This document shows positions 13,152 through 22,742 of a stretch of DNA of 64,000 bases, piece by piece. The notes beneath the pieces are model-generated. The model made no database searches. It was not told where the DNA came from and saw only the letters and a program-made list of their open reading frames with translations. The stretch's first letter is position 1, and every line of letters starts with the position of its first letter. The stretch is taken from positions 2,604,001 to 2,668,000 of the forward strand of contig AP018697.1 of the NCBI GenBank assembly GCA_004001285.1, in the 5' to 3' direction. This DNA comes from Arthrobacter sp. MN05-02. Its GTDB lineage: Bacteria; Actinomycetota; Actinomycetes; Actinomycetales; Micrococcaceae. The position numbers and the translations under genes were made by a program.

Positions 13152-14704
13152 TCACATCGCTAGGCGACGCTCCTCGAGGAGGTCCGCGACGACCGCTCCG
13201 ATGTCGCGGGGAAGATCCGAGACCACCACCGGCCCACGGCGTGCCGCGCGCCGGCCGGCGCGGCCGTGGATCAGCGCCCCGGCCGCGGCGGCGGCGGCCC
13301 ACAGGTCCACCGGGTCCACGCCGATGCGGTCCGCTGCGCCGTCGTCCTCGGCGAGCGTCGCGGCGAGTGCCCCGACGATCCCGGAGAGCGTGTCGCCGGA
13401 ACCCGCCGTGGCGAGCCAGGGGTGGCGTCCGCCTGCACGAACAGCATGCCGGAGGGCGCCGCGACGATCGTCGTGAACCCCTTGAGTAGGACGGTGGCGC
13501 CCGTGGCCTCGGCGGCCCTCAGCGCGAAGTGCGCGGGTTCGGCCTCGATCGCGGATCGTTCCGCCTCGACGCCGCGCGCGGCGAGCACCTCGCGCAGCTC
13601 TCCCGCGTGGGGCGTCAGGATGACCTGGGGTCCCACGCGTTCCGGTACTTCGGCGAGGGCACCGGCGTCCACGACGACCGGCAGTCCCGAGGTGATGGCG
13701 TCGCGGGCGCGTGTGCGCTGGTCGTCGTCGTCGACGGCGCCGGGACCCACGAGCCAGGCCTGGGAGCGGGCCTCCGCGACGGAGCCGGTGGAGGCCACCG
13801 CTTCGGGGTTCCGCTGGTGGATCAGCGCTGCGACGGCGGCCGGTCCGAGATAGCGCACCATGCCGACGCCGGTGGCGAGTGCCGCGCCGACCGCGAGTGC
13901 GGCTGCTCCCGGGTAGCGGGTGGACCCGGCGGCGACGCCGAGGACGCCGCGCGAGTACTTGTGGTCACGGACTCCCGGCACCCGGAGCAGCGCGGCGGCG
14001 TCGGCGTCGAGCAGGGTGCGTGCCGCAGGCGGGAACGGGGCGAGGTCGAGGCCGATGTCGACGACGTTCAGTTCGCCGGCCGCCACCGCGCCGTTGCCGA
14101 TGAGGAGACCGGGCTTCGCGGCCCCGAAGGTGACCGTCGCGTCGGCGGCGAGGACCGGTCCCTCGACGAGTCCCGTGTCCACCCCGATGCCGCTGGGCAG
14201 GTCGCAGGCGACGACGAGCGTGGAGCGGACCCCGCGGGGACCGGCTGCCGCGTCGAACGCCCGGACGAGGTCCGCGGCCGTTCCCCGGAGCCCTCCGCGC
14301 GCACCGGTACCGAGGATGCCGTCGATGACGACGTCCGCGGCGGCGGCATGCGCTGCGAGGTCGGAGACACCGGCGCCGTCGAGGCGGACGGTGGAACCGC
14401 CGGCCCGGACGAAGGCGTCGAGGGCGTCGCCGTGCACGCGCTCGGAGGTGAGGACCGCCGTCGCACCGACACCCCGGCGCAGGAGCCGCTCCCCCGCGTA
14501 CAGGGCGTCCGCCCCGTTGTTGCCGCTGCCGGCCAGCACGACGGCGGTGGCCCCGTAGGTGCCGCGGCCGGCGTCGCGCAGCAGCCCCAGGACCACGCCG
14601 AACAGCCCGTGGGCAGCCCTCTGCATCAGGGTGTCCCCCTGGCCGGCGTCGATGAGGGGTGCCTCCGCAGCGCGGACGTCACCCCCGGAGAATGCGTGGA
14701 GCAT
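13152..14704 (-). CDS. nnrE-nnrD: Bifunctional NAD(P)H-hydrate epimerase/dehydratase, frame broken once in this sequence
   Basis: A repair enzyme for hydrated NADH and NADPH. The N-terminal YjeF_N half (about 1-215) epimerises the R and S forms: AVVLAGSGNNGADALYAG, VVIDGILGTGARGGLRG and VVACDLPSGIGVDTG. The C-terminal NnrD half dehydrates the S form with ADP or ATP: HKYSRGVLGVAAGS, WLVGPG and ILTPHAGEL. The last block AGSGDTLSGIVGAL is reached only after restoring one base. At 13419-13422 a run of four G should be five, so the frame goes wrong after VQADATP. With the repair the gene has 518 codons, 517 residues. It lies downstream of acpS in the glmS-acpS-nnr run. Confidence 0.88.
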
Positions 14705-14748
14705 ATGATCGAGCTTAGCGGTAAGCCGACGGATAATCAGTACGGTTA

Positions 14749-15120
14749 CTATTTCCCGGCCGCGGGGGCGCGGCCTTCCGCGACCACCATGGCCGTCGCG
14801 AGGCCGCCGTCATGGCTGATCGACAGGTGCCACGTCTCGACGCCCCGGGCACGTGCGGCGTCCGCGACCGTCGCCTCGACGACGACGGAGGGGGCGCCGG
14901 CGTCATCGACCGCGATGGTGCAGTGCTGCCAGTTCATGCCCACGGGTGCGCCGAGAGCCTTGGCGATGGCTTCCTTGGCGGCGAAGCGCGCAGCGAGGGA
15001 ACGGGTGTTGAGCCCGCGCTCGGCCGGGACGAAGAGCCGTTCCACCAGGGCGGGGGTCCGCTCGAGCTGCTGCCGGAAGCGTTCGATGTCGACGACGTCG
15101 ACCCCGATGCCGACGATCAC
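14749..15120 (-). CDS. acpS: Holo-[acyl-carrier-protein] synthase
   Basis: This 123-residue enzyme transfers 4'-phosphopantetheine from CoA to the Ser of acyl carrier protein. The start [15 protein letters not shown] carries the magnesium-binding Asp, and [18 protein letters not shown] carries the second metal Glu and the Lys. The end block [15 protein letters not shown] is also typical. Length and order between glmS and nnr are as in other actinobacteria. CoA supply begins with coaA about 2 kb away on the other strand. Confidence 0.95.
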   Translation of the reverse strand: MIVGIGVDVVDIERFRQQLERTPALVERLFVPAERGLNTRSLAARFAAKEAIAKALGAPVGMNWQHCTIAVDDAGAPSVVVEATVADAARARGVETWHLSISHDGGLATAMVVAEGRAPAAGK

Positions 15121-15174
15121 GCCGCACGCCCTCCGGGTGCCGCCACGGGATCCCGTGGCGGCACCCGGACGGCA

Positions 15175-17115
15175 CTACTCAACCGTGACCGACTTCGCCA
15201 GGTTGCGGGGCTGGTCGACGTCGTATCCCTTGGCGCTCGCGAGGGCGAGCGCGAAGATCTGCAGCGGGACCGTGGTGAGCAGCGGTGCGAGGAGCGTCGG
15301 CGACGCGGGCACGTAGAAGACGTGCTCGGAGTAGGCCTCGACGGAGGTGTCGCCCTCCTCCGCGATGACGATCGTCACGGCGCCGCGCGCGCGGATCTCC
15401 TGGACGTTGGAGACCACCTTGGCATGCAGCGAGTCGCGGGCGGTCGAGGACGGCATGACCACGACGACGGGCTGGCCCTCCTCGATCAGCGCGATCGGTC
15501 CGTGCTTGAGCTCGCCGGCGGCGAACCCCTCGGCGTGGATGTACGCCAGCTCCTTGAGCTTGAGCGCGCCCTCCATGGCCACGGGGAAGCCCACGTGGCG
15601 ACCGAGGAACAGCACGGACTTCGCGTTGGACATCTCCGCGCCGAGCTGCTTGATCTTGTCGGCGTCGTCGAGGATGGACTGGATCTTGGCGGGGATGGCC
15701 GAGAGGTCCGTGAGGACGTCGGCGATCTCGTCGCGGTACTTGTTGCCGCGCAGCTGTGCGAGGTAGAGGCCGAGCAGGTACGCCGCGGTGATCTGTGCGA
15801 GGAAGGCCTTGGTGGAGGCGACGGCGATCTCCGGGCCGGCGTGCGTGTACAGCACGGCGTCCGATTCGCGCGGGATCGTGGAGCCGTTGGTGTTGCAGAT
15901 CGCCACGACCTTGGCGCCCTGCTCGCGGGCGTACCGCACGGCCATGAGCGTGTCCATGGTCTCGCCGGACTGCGAGATGGCGACCACGAGGGTCTTCTCG
16001 TTCACGATCGGGTCGCGGTAGCGGAATTCGTGCGAGAGCTCGATCTCGGTCGGGATCCGGCACCAGTGCTCGATCGCGTACTTCGCGACCTGGCCGGCGT
16101 AGGCCGAGGTACCGCAGGCCAGCACCACGATCTTGTCGACGGAGCGCAGGATGGACTCGTCGATGCGCAGCTCGTCGAGCACGAGGTTGCCGGAGACGTC
16201 CGACCGGCCGAGGAGCGTCTGTCCGACGGCGTCGGGCTGGTCGTGGATCTCCTTCTCCATGAAGGACTCGAACCCGCCCTTCTCCGCGGCGGCGGCGTCC
16301 CAGCTGACGTGGAACTCGGTGCCCTCTGCAGGCGCGCCGAAGAAGTCGGTGATGACCACGTCGTCGGGCGTGATGGTGACGATCTGGTCCTGGCCGAGCT
16401 CGACGGCGCGGCGGGTGAAGTCGATGAAGCCCGAGACGTCGGAACCGAGGAAGTTCTCGCCGTCGCCGAGTCCGACGACGAGCGGGGAGTTGCGGCGGCC
16501 GGCGACGACGGTGCCGGGCTGATCCTGGTGGATGGCGAGCAGGGTGAAGGCACCCTCGAGGCGCTGGCAGGCCTGCTGCAGGGCCAGGGTGAGGAGGTCG
16601 CCCTGGGCGCCGCTGTCGACGAGCCCGCGGTACAGGAAGCCCACGAGCCCTGCAGCGACCTCGGTGTCCGTGTCGGAGAGGAAGGTCAGGCCCTCACCGG
16701 TCAGTTCCGCCTTCAGCTCGGCGTAGTTCTCGATGATGCCGTTGTGGATCAGGGCCAGCCGGCCGCCGTCGGCGAGGTGCGGGTGCGCGTTCTGGTCGGT
16801 GGGTCCGCCGTGGGTCGCCCACCGCGTGTGGCCGATGCCGGTCAGCGAGCGCGGCAGCGGGTCGGCGGCCAGTTCGTCGACGAGGTTGGTGAGCTTGCCG
16901 GCCTTCTTGCGCGATTCGATGCCGGTCGGGGTGATGACGGCGACGCCCGCGGAGTCGTACCCGCGGTACTCGAGCCGCCGCAGCCCCTCCATGACGACGT
17001 CGAGAGCGCCGTGCTGCGCTTCGGATGATTCCTGCTCGAACGCCGGGGCGACAGAGTCAAGCGCCGACGATCCCTGGCCGTGGTCCCGGCCTACGTACCC
17101 CACAATTCCACACAT
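15175..17115 (-). CDS. glmS: Glucosamine-6-phosphate synthase (glutamine-hydrolysing)
   Basis: This 646-residue enzyme makes glucosamine 6-phosphate from fructose 6-phosphate and glutamine, the first step to UDP-GlcNAc. I placed the start at the ATG whose product begins [11 protein letters not shown], because Cys2 must become the N-terminal nucleophile. The glutaminase half has [15 protein letters not shown] and GHTRWATHG. The two SIS domains contain [13 protein letters not shown] and [13 protein letters not shown], with [18 protein letters not shown] and a C-terminal [13 protein letters not shown]. It diverges from coaA with only about 60 bp between starts. GlmM, for the next step, is encoded near 33 kb. 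Confidence 0.97.
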   Translation of the reverse strand: MCGIVGYVGRDHGQGSSALDSVAPAFEQESSEAQHGALDVVMEGLRRLEYRGYDSAGVAVITPTGIESRKKAGKLTNLVDELAADPLPRSLTGIGHTRWATHGGPTDQNAHPHLADGGRLALIHNGIIENYAELKAELTGEGLTFLSDTDTEVAAGLVGFLYRGLVDSGAQGDLLTLALQQACQRLEGAFTLLAIHQDQPGTVVAGRRNSPLVVGLGDGENFLGSDVSGFIDFTRRAVELGQDQIVTITPDDVVITDFFGAPAEGTEFHVSWDAAAAEKGGFESFMEKEIHDQPDAVGQTLLGRSDVSGNLVLDELRIDESILRSVDKIVVLACGTSAYAGQVAKYAIEHWCRIPTEIELSHEFRYRDPIVNEKTLVVAISQSGETMDTLMAVRYAREQGAKVVAICNTNGSTIPRESDAVLYTHAGPEIAVASTKAFLAQITAAYLLGLYLAQLRGNKYRDEIADVLTDLSAIPAKIQSILDDADKIKQLGAEMSNAKSVLFLGRHVGFPVAMEGALKLKELAYIHAEGFAAGELKHGPIALIEEGQPVVVVMPSSTARDSLHAKVVSNVQEIRARGAVTIVIAEEGDTSVEAYSEHVFYVPASPTLLAPLLTTVPLQIFALALASAKGYDVDQPRNLAKSVTVE

Positions 17116-17176
17116 GGCTCCAATCGTACCGGTGGCAGGATTGGTTAATGCGCAGGCCACCGGGCAGAATCGTCGG

Positions 17177-18154
17177 GTGAGTGACAGAAGCACGGGGACG
17201 CAGCAGGCCACCAGTGCCGAATCCTTCACACCGTTCGTCGAGCTGGACCGGCCGATGTGGTCCCGTCTGTCCCACGAGATCGAGAGTCCGCTCAACATGG
17301 AGGACGTGCAGCGCCTGCGCGGGCTCGGGGACGCCCTGAACCTCGACGAGGTGCGCGAGGTGTACCTCCCGCTCTCCCGCCTGCTCAACCTCTACACCGC
17401 CGCGGCGGGCCGGCTCCATGCGGCCACGAACACGTTCCTCGGCGAGACGACCACCAGGACCCCGTTCGTGATCGGCGTCGCCGGTTCCGTGGCGGTGGGC
17501 AAGTCGACGACGGCGAGGGTGCTCCGCGAGCTCCTGCGGCGCTGGCCGGACACCCCGGACGTGGAGCTCGTCACCACGGACGGCTTCCTCTACCCCAACG
17601 CCGAACTCGAACGCCGCGGCCTGATGCAGCGCAAGGGCTTCCCCGAGTCCTACGACCGCCGCCGGCTGCTCCGCTTCGTCAGCGAGGTCAAGAGCGGCGC
17701 GGCGGAGGTCACCGCACCCTGGTACTCCCACCTCACCTACGACATCGTCCCGGGCCGCGAGGTGGTGGTGCGGCGGCCGGACGTCCTGATCGTGGAGGGC
17801 CTCAACGTCCTCGCCCCGGCACGGCCGCGACCCGACGGCATCACGGGCCTGGCGCTCAGCGACTTCTTCGACTTCTCGATCTACGTGGATGCGAAGACCG
17901 CCCATATCGAGCAGTGGTACATCGACCGCTTCCAGTCCCTGCGGTCCGGCGCGTTCGCCGACCCCGAGTCCTACTTCCACCGGTACGCGAACCTCACGGA
18001 CGAGGAGGCCCGGCAGACCGCCAAGGGCATCTGGGAGCGGATCAACGAGCCCAACCTGCTGGCCAACGTGCTGCCGACACGCGGACGGGCGCAGCTCGTC
18101 CTCACGAAGGACGCCGACCATTCCATCCGCCGCATGCTCCTGCGGAAGACCTGA
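17177..18154 (+). CDS. coaA: Type I pantothenate kinase
   Basis: This 325-residue kinase phosphorylates pantothenate, the first and usually rate-setting step of CoA synthesis. The Walker A motif GSVAVGKST is at 103-111, with [12 protein letters not shown] and [16 protein letters not shown] typical of the bacterial CoaA fold. [13 protein letters not shown] and [11 protein letters not shown] follow. I chose a GTG start giving [10 protein letters not shown]; it leaves a short spacer to the divergent glmS and a protein of standard length. The next gene begins three bases after the stop, so the two are probably co-transcribed. Confidence 0.95.
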   Translation: MSDRSTGTQQATSAESFTPFVELDRPMWSRLSHEIESPLNMEDVQRLRGLGDALNLDEVREVYLPLSRLLNLYTAAAGRLHAATNTFLGETTTRTPFVIGVAGSVAVGKSTTARVLRELLRRWPDTPDVELVTTDGFLYPNAELERRGLMQRKGFPESYDRRRLLRFVSEVKSGAAEVTAPWYSHLTYDIVPGREVVVRRPDVLIVEGLNVLAPARPRPDGITGLALSDFFDFSIYVDAKTAHIEQWYIDRFQSLRSGAFADPESYFHRYANLTDEEARQTAKGIWERINEPNLLANVLPTRGRAQLVLTKDADHSIRRMLLRKT

Positions 18155-18156
18155 CC

Positions 18157-18966
18157 GTGCGCCTCGTGCCGGGCGCGGCGATGGTGTTCCTGCTGGCACT
18201 CTCCGCATGCTCGGCCTCCTCGCCGGACCCCGATCCGGCGGCCGTGATCCCCACGGCGATACCCACGGCGATACCCACGGCGCCGTCGGACACTGCCGCC
18301 GGGGTTCCGTCCCCCGGGGGCCTTCCGGCACCGGCCCAGCGCGAACCTGCGCCCGCGACCCCGGCGGCCGCGGACCGGCACGCCGATCCCGGCGCCGTCG
18401 ACCTGGTGGTGAACAAGCGGCGCCCCCTGGTGCCGCTGGACTACGTCCCCGCCGACCTGCGCCTACCCGAGGTGGCGACCGCCACCGACAGGGCGCTCCT
18501 GCGTCCGGACACGGCCACGGCGGTGGAGGCGATGTTCGCGGCAGCGGCGGCGGACGGCGTCGGGCTGGTCCTGGTCAGCGGCTACCGCTCGTTCGCCGAC
18601 CAGGAATCGACGTACGCGTACTGGGTGGGTGAGTACGGCGATCCTGCAGCGGCGGACACGGTGTCGGCCCGCCCCGGGTATTCGGAGCACCAGACGGGCC
18701 TCGCGTTCGACATCGGCTCGGCGGACGGGGCGTGCACGCTCGTGCTGTGCTTCCGCGACACGCCGGCCGCGCAGTGGGCTGCGGCGCATGCCGCGGACTT
18801 CGGGCTGATCCTCCGCTATCCGCTGGGGTTCCACGGGACCACCGGCTTCTCGGCGGAGTCCTGGCACTTCCGCTACGTCGGCAGGGACGTGGCCCTGGCG
18901 ATGAAGGCCGCCGGGACGCAGACCCTCGAGGAGCACTTCGGCCTGCCGGCGGCGCCGTCCTACTGA
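18157..18966 (+). CDS. VanY-type D-alanyl-D-alanine carboxypeptidase, probable lipoprotein
   Basis: This 269-residue protein starts at GTG two bases after the coaA stop. Residues 1-18 form a lipoprotein signal with lipobox LSAC (Cys18), followed by about 70 residues of Pro/Ala-rich linker. The peptidase M15B domain has SGYRSFADQ, SEHQTGLAFDIG (His178 and Asp185 as zinc ligands) and ESWHFRY (His237 as third ligand). Such enzymes trim the terminal D-Ala from peptidoglycan stem peptides outside the membrane. The linker contains a perfect IPTA repeat. A role in wall remodelling is inferred; no resistance gene context is present. Confidence 0.88.
   Translation: MRLVPGAAMVFLLALSACSASSPDPDPAAVIPTAIPTAIPTAPSDTAAGVPSPGGLPAPAQREPAPATPAAADRHADPGAVDLVVNKRRPLVPLDYVPADLRLPEVATATDRALLRPDTATAVEAMFAAAAADGVGLVLVSGYRSFADQESTYAYWVGEYGDPAAADTVSARPGYSEHQTGLAFDIGSADGACTLVLCFRDTPAAQWAAAHAADFGLILRYPLGFHGTTGFSAESWHFRYVGRDVALAMKAAGTQTLEEHFGLPAAPSY
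18247..18282 (+). repeat. Three 12-bp tandem repeats in the lipoprotein linker
   Basis: The unit ATACCCACGGCG occurs three times in a row; the first copy has one difference. It encodes IPTA three times in the linker between the lipobox and the peptidase domain. A unit that is a multiple of three can vary in copy number without breaking the frame. Confidence 0.85.
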
Positions 18967-18997
18967 CGTCCCTCCGCCCGGCAGGACCTGATCCCGC

Positions 18998-19285
18998 TCA
19001 GGGTGGAACCGGGAACTGCACGCCGGTCTCCGCTGCCAGCGCCGCCATCGGACGGTCCCGGAAGGCCGTGTCGTGGACGGCCTCGTGCGGCCGCCGCTGC
19101 TGGCGGTGGAACCAGTAGCCGCCGCTCGTGAGTGCGTCGGGGTGGTCGCTCGTCGCGAGTTAGACCCGAACCTGGTGGCCGAGCTCGAGATCGTCCGGCG
19201 CGTCGGGGCCGACCCTCGAGCAGCGCGGTGAGGAGGTACGGCGCGATGGTTCCACCGACCCGGACACCGTTCCAGGCGATCCCGC
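18998..19285 (-). pseudogene. Remnant of a short-chain dehydrogenase gene
   Basis: On the minus strand, an initial piece reads GGTIAPYLLTALLE, like the active-fold helix of light-dependent SDR relatives. The core with the Ser-Tyr-Lys triad is missing. A frame change leads to a C-terminal piece VGPDAPDDLELGHQVRV, then a UAA stop (19160-19162) where relatives have Trp, and then LATSDHPDALTSGGYWFHR and AALAAETGVQFPVPP. The match is to the tail of SDR-family NAD(P) oxidoreductases. Core deletion plus nonsense means true decay, unlike the single-base breaks elsewhere. The rest of the 430-bp stretch between the peptidase and the next gene shows nothing else. Confidence 0.5.
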
Positions 19286-19402
19286 GATGCGCGCTGTCAC
19301 GGCGCCCCCGGTCGTGCAAGGCGGAAGTGCGGGCTGACAGCGCCCGGCCGGTTTCCTAGGCTGGGAGGAAGCGCTCCGGGAACCGGCCGGAGGAGGAGGC
19401 AC

Positions 19403-19663
19403 ATGACGGACAGGATCCCCGAGGAGGACCAGCCCGCGCTCGCCCTCGATGCCATCCGGAGGGCGGGCCTGTCGATCGGGGAGGTCTGGGTCCACTACAT
19501 GAGCATGGGTGGCTGGGTGGACGAGTACGAGGTCACCGCCTATCTTCACGGCCTGATGCAGCTCGACGACCTCGACCGGGACATGATCGCCCAGTCCGTC
19601 AACGAGTTGTACGACGACATCTGCCGGACGCCGCGGGCGCCCTTCGCCGCCGATCTCCGCTGA
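19403..19663 (+). CDS. Small acidic conserved hypothetical protein
   Basis: This 86-residue protein has a strong GGAGGAGG ribosome site just before the ATG. It is acidic and mainly helical by composition, with segments GEVWVHYMSMGGWVDEYEV and LHGLMQLDDLDRDMIAQSVNEL. It contains no membrane segment, cysteine cluster or motif I can assign. The codon pattern and ribosome site support a real gene. It resembles short proteins seen in Arthrobacter-type genomes, but I do not know a function. Confidence 0.65.
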   Translation: MTDRIPEEDQPALALDAIRRAGLSIGEVWVHYMSMGGWVDEYEVTAYLHGLMQLDDLDRDMIAQSVNELYDDICRTPRAPFAADLR

Positions 19664-19816
19664 GCGTACGCGCGGGAGTACCCGACACCGACAGAGGGTA
19701 CGTGTTCTCTACCCGTCGTCTTCCCCGCGCGGTCGGGTCGATGCTAGCTTTCGTGGATGCCATCGAGCCGGTCGGGCTGTCGCCGAGGACGGTCGACCGC
19801 GATGAAAGGGTGTTCT

Positions 19817-19990
19817 GTGAAGTCGTTCGCATGCGGCGATGTGGTTCCCGGCTGTGATGCCCGGTGGGTCTGCGCCTCCGATGACGATGTCCTCGCCTCC
19901 GTCCGTGACCATGCCGCGACGGCGCACGGGCTGACGGACCTCCCCCCGGGCGTGGTGGAGGCGGTCCGCGCCCACACGGTGAACGTCTGA
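19817..19990 (+). CDS. DUF1059 small protein
   Basis: This 57-residue protein begins VKSFACGDVVPGCDARWVC. It continues with HAATAHGLTDLPPGVVEAVRA. The pattern of K-x-F-x-C-G-D-(V/L)-V-P-G-C near the start and a His-rich AAxxHG helix is DUF1059, a small domain with conserved Cys and His that may bind metal. I chose the GTG because AAAGGG lies at the right distance; an ATG 15 bases upstream would add five residues (MKGCS). It sits alone between a hypothetical gene and the EAL gene. Function is unknown. Confidence 0.75.
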   Translation: MKSFACGDVVPGCDARWVCASDDDVLASVRDHAATAHGLTDLPPGVVEAVRAHTVNV

Positions 19991-20032
19991 GCCCGACGGC
20001 GACCGGACCGGGGAACCAGGGCGGGGTGCCGG

Positions 20033-21292
20033 ATGCCTGCCGTCCTGCCTCCTGAACCGTCGGATGTCCGCTGGGACGAGGACCTCCGTGCGGCCTGCCG
20101 GGGCGAGGGCATCGTCTCGATGTACCAGCCCATCGTGGACACCTCGCGGGGCACCGTCGTCGGGTTCGAGGCCCTGCTCCGCTTTCCCGCCTTCACGGAG
20201 CAGGACCCCGAGGTCTGGTTCGGCCAGGCCCGGCGGATGGGCTGCGCCCCGGAACTGGAGGCGGCCGCGCTGCGCGTGGCACTGTCCTCCCGGTCGGGGT
20301 TGCCGCGCAACTGCTTCCTGACCGTGAACGTCTCCCCCGATCTGCTGTCCTCCCCCGCCATCCGCAGCGTCTGGGCCGAGGCCGGTGATCTCGGCGGAGT
20401 GGTCATCGAGCTGACCGAGCAGGCGGAGATCGAGTCCTACGTGGAGCTGGAACCGGACCTGAACAGGCTGAAGTCCCTGGGCGCGCTGCTCGCGGTCGAT
20501 GACGCAGGGTCCGGGTACGCGGGACTGCAGCACCTGCTGGCCCTGCGGCCGTCCTTCGTCAAGGTGGATCGCGACTTCATCAGGAACATCCATCACGACG
20601 AGGCCAAACGAGCCCTGGTCGACATGCTGGGCGCCTTCGCGGGAAGGCTCGATGCCTGGATCATCGCCGAGGGGGTCGAGCGGCTCGAGGAACTCGACGT
20701 CCTCGCCACGCTCGGAGTCCCCCTCGTCCAGGGCTACCTCCTGGGCCGGCCGGGTACGCCCTGGGTCGAGCTCGATCCGGAGATCGCCCACCGCCTCGCC
20801 CGGCGCGTACCGGCCGATCGTGCCCTCATCGTCCGGTCGGTGCTGGAAGCCGCCGTCACCGTGGCGAGCATCGACGACGCGCGGAGCGCTTTCGCCGACG
20901 ATCCCGCGCTGGCCGAGGTGGTCCTGCTGTCCGGGCGGCGTCCGGTCGCGGTCCTGACGCACGAGGCGTCGCTGCTGGGCATCGTCAGCCAGGGAATGTG
21001 CATGAACACGCACACGGCCATCCCGCAGGCCCTGGAACGCTGCATCACGAGGGAGCAGTCGACGCGGTTCAGTCCCGTGCTGGTGACGGACGACGCGGGC
21101 TACTTCACCGGCCTCGTCCGCGTGGAGAGGCTCATCACGGCCCTCACCGGCGCGGCGAGTCCCGCGCCCGCCGTCGCCGTCGACGAGGGATCCCGCCAGG
21201 GGCGGGTTCTCACATCCCCACCGGGGCATGGAGAGGTGAACGTCACGGAGCGTTTACGCGGCACGCCAGGACCGGAAACGCGCGCTCGCTAG
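20033..21292 (+). CDS. EAL-domain cyclic di-GMP phosphodiesterase
   Basis: This 419-residue soluble protein has an EAL domain at about 15-250 with all catalytic positions present: E46 in FEALLRF, N99 in NVSP, E126 in ELTE, D156-D157 in DDAGSGYAG, K177 in KVDRDF and E213 in AEGVE. QGYLLGRP closes the domain. It should hydrolyse cyclic di-GMP to pGpG. Residues of about 255-380 (VRSVLEAAVTVASIDDARSAF and the later VLVTDDAGYFTGLVRVERL) resemble a CBS-like ligand-binding pair, a common partner of EAL. No membrane segment is seen. The narK gene starts 40 bp downstream. Confidence 0.88.
   Translation: MPAVLPPEPSDVRWDEDLRAACRGEGIVSMYQPIVDTSRGTVVGFEALLRFPAFTEQDPEVWFGQARRMGCAPELEAAALRVALSSRSGLPRNCFLTVNVSPDLLSSPAIRSVWAEAGDLGGVVIELTEQAEIESYVELEPDLNRLKSLGALLAVDDAGSGYAGLQHLLALRPSFVKVDRDFIRNIHHDEAKRALVDMLGAFAGRLDAWIIAEGVERLEELDVLATLGVPLVQGYLLGRPGTPWVELDPEIAHRLARRVPADRALIVRSVLEAAVTVASIDDARSAFADDPALAEVVLLSGRRPVAVLTHEASLLGIVSQGMCMNTHTAIPQALERCITREQSTRFSPVLVTDDAGYFTGLVRVERLITALTGAASPAPAVAVDEGSRQGRVLTSPPGHGEVNVTERLRGTPGPETRAR
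21242..21279 (+). promoter_or_regulatory. Candidate GlnR operator upstream of narK
   Basis: The string GTCAC-N6-TTTAC-N6-CGCCA-N6-GAAAC has the exact 5-6-5-6-5-6-5 spacing of the actinobacterial GlnR operator (GTnAC-N6-GAAAC, twice). The first and last boxes match fully; the two inner boxes match poorly. It ends about 54 bp before the narK start and overlaps the 3' end of the EAL gene. Nitrate uptake genes are usual GlnR targets, which raises the prior. Confidence 0.3.
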
Positions 21293-21332
21293 CGTCGGGG
21301 GAAAGCAGGAACACCAGCCCCTGGAGGACCCC

Positions 21333-22739
21333 GTGAGCATCGACGACGCACCAACGCCCACCCTGACCGCACCTCTCCCCGCACGCGCGGCGCAGCTGCA
21401 CCACCGCCCCGGCCGCTGGATCGACAACTGGGACGCCGAGGACACCGCCCAGTGGAACGGTGTCGGCAAGTCCATCGCCAGGCGCAACCTGCAGTGGTCC
21501 ATCGCCTGTGAGTTCCTCGGCTTCGTGGTCTGGCAGCTGTGGTCCATCGTCGTCGTCTACCTCCCCGCCGCGGGCTTCACGTTCACGACGTCGCAGATCT
21601 TCTGGCTGATCTCCATGCCGTCCCTCGTTGGTGCGACGCTCCGCATCCCCTACACCTTCATGGTGCCGAGGTTCGGCGGGAGGAACTGGACGATCATCTC
21701 GGCCCTGCTCCTGCTGATCCCGAGCATCGGACTGGCACTCTGCGTCTCGAACCCGGAGACCCCGTTCGGCGTGATGCTGGCCGTCGCGGCGCTCGCCGGC
21801 TTCGGCGGTGGCAACTTCGCCAGCTCCATGGCGAACATCACCTTCTTCTACCCGGCGCGCGAGAAGGGCTGGGCGCTCGGCCTGAACGCCGCGGGCGGCA
21901 ACCTCGGTGCCGCCGTCGCGCAGCTCGTGGTGCCCATCGCCGTCGTGCTCGGTGCCGCCGCGACCCTGAACCTGCCGCTCGCCGGCTGGCTCTGGGTGCC
22001 CCTGATCCTGGTCGCCGCCTTCGGCGCCTGGAAGTACATGGACAACCTCTCGAGCGCCAAGAGCGACTTCGCGGGTTCCCTGGCAGCGGTCCGCGAACCG
22101 CACCTGTGGATCATGGCCCTGCTGTACATCGGCACCTTCGGGTCCTTCATCGGCTTCGCAGGTGTCTTCCCGAAGCTGATCGCCGACACCTTCCCCACCT
22201 TCTCCACGATCGCCATGGGCCCGGTCACGCTGGGCCTGGCCTTCCTCGGCCCCCTGGTCGGTTCCCTCGCCCGGCCCTTCGGCGGGCGCCTGGCCGACCG
22301 GTTCGGCGGGGCCCTCATCACGGTGTGCGCCTTCGCCGTCCTGGCCATGATCGCCCTCACCGTCGTCTGGACCCTGCCCCTGGCCAACTTCTGGCTCTTC
22401 CTCGGACTGTTCCTCGTCCTGTTCGCCGCTGCCGGAGCCGGGAACGGCGCCACCTACCGGATGATCCCCGTGATCTTCGCCCGGCGGGGAGCCGCAGCCG
22501 GGTCGGCAGAGTTGCGGGAATCCGTGAGCACGGCCCGGAAGTCGGCTGCGGCCCTGGGCCTCATCTCGGCCGTCGACGCCTACGGCGGTTTCCTCATCCC
22601 CCAGGTCCTCAACGCCTCGAAGGGAGCCTCCGGCAGCTACGACGGCGCGTTCTACGGTTTCGTCGGCGGGTACGTCCTGATGCTCGCGGTCACCTGGTTC
22701 TGCTACCTCCGCCGCTCCTCGCCCCTCGGCACGGTCTGA
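21333..22739 (+). CDS. narK: Nitrate/nitrite transporter of the NarK family (MFS)
   Basis: This 468-residue membrane protein starts at GTG after CTGGAGGA. It has about 12 hydrophobic segments and the two NarK nitrate-signature loops: GFGGGNFASSMANITFFYP near residue 150 and, in the second half, GAGNGATYRMIPVIF. An N-terminal cytoplasmic extension of about 50 residues precedes the first helix. It should import nitrate, perhaps with nitrite export, for assimilation. It is directly followed, three bases after its stop, by the nitrate reductase gene. Confidence 0.92.
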   Translation: MSIDDAPTPTLTAPLPARAAQLHHRPGRWIDNWDAEDTAQWNGVGKSIARRNLQWSIACEFLGFVVWQLWSIVVVYLPAAGFTFTTSQIFWLISMPSLVGATLRIPYTFMVPRFGGRNWTIISALLLLIPSIGLALCVSNPETPFGVMLAVAALAGFGGGNFASSMANITFFYPAREKGWALGLNAAGGNLGAAVAQLVVPIAVVLGAAATLNLPLAGWLWVPLILVAAFGAWKYMDNLSSAKSDFAGSLAAVREPHLWIMALLYIGTFGSFIGFAGVFPKLIADTFPTFSTIAMGPVTLGLAFLGPLVGSLARPFGGRLADRFGGALITVCAFAVLAMIALTVVWTLPLANFWLFLGLFLVLFAAAGAGNGATYRMIPVIFARRGAAAGSAELRESVSTARKSAAALGLISAVDAYGGFLIPQVLNASKGASGSYDGAFYGFVGGYVLMLAVTWFCYLRRSSPLGTV

Positions 22740-22742
22740 CCG

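Noticed and set aside
17116..17176. A possible glmS ribozyme upstream of glmS.
   Set aside because: Only about 60 bp separate the divergent glmS and coaA starts, too short for the ribozyme, which is in any case not typical of actinobacteria.
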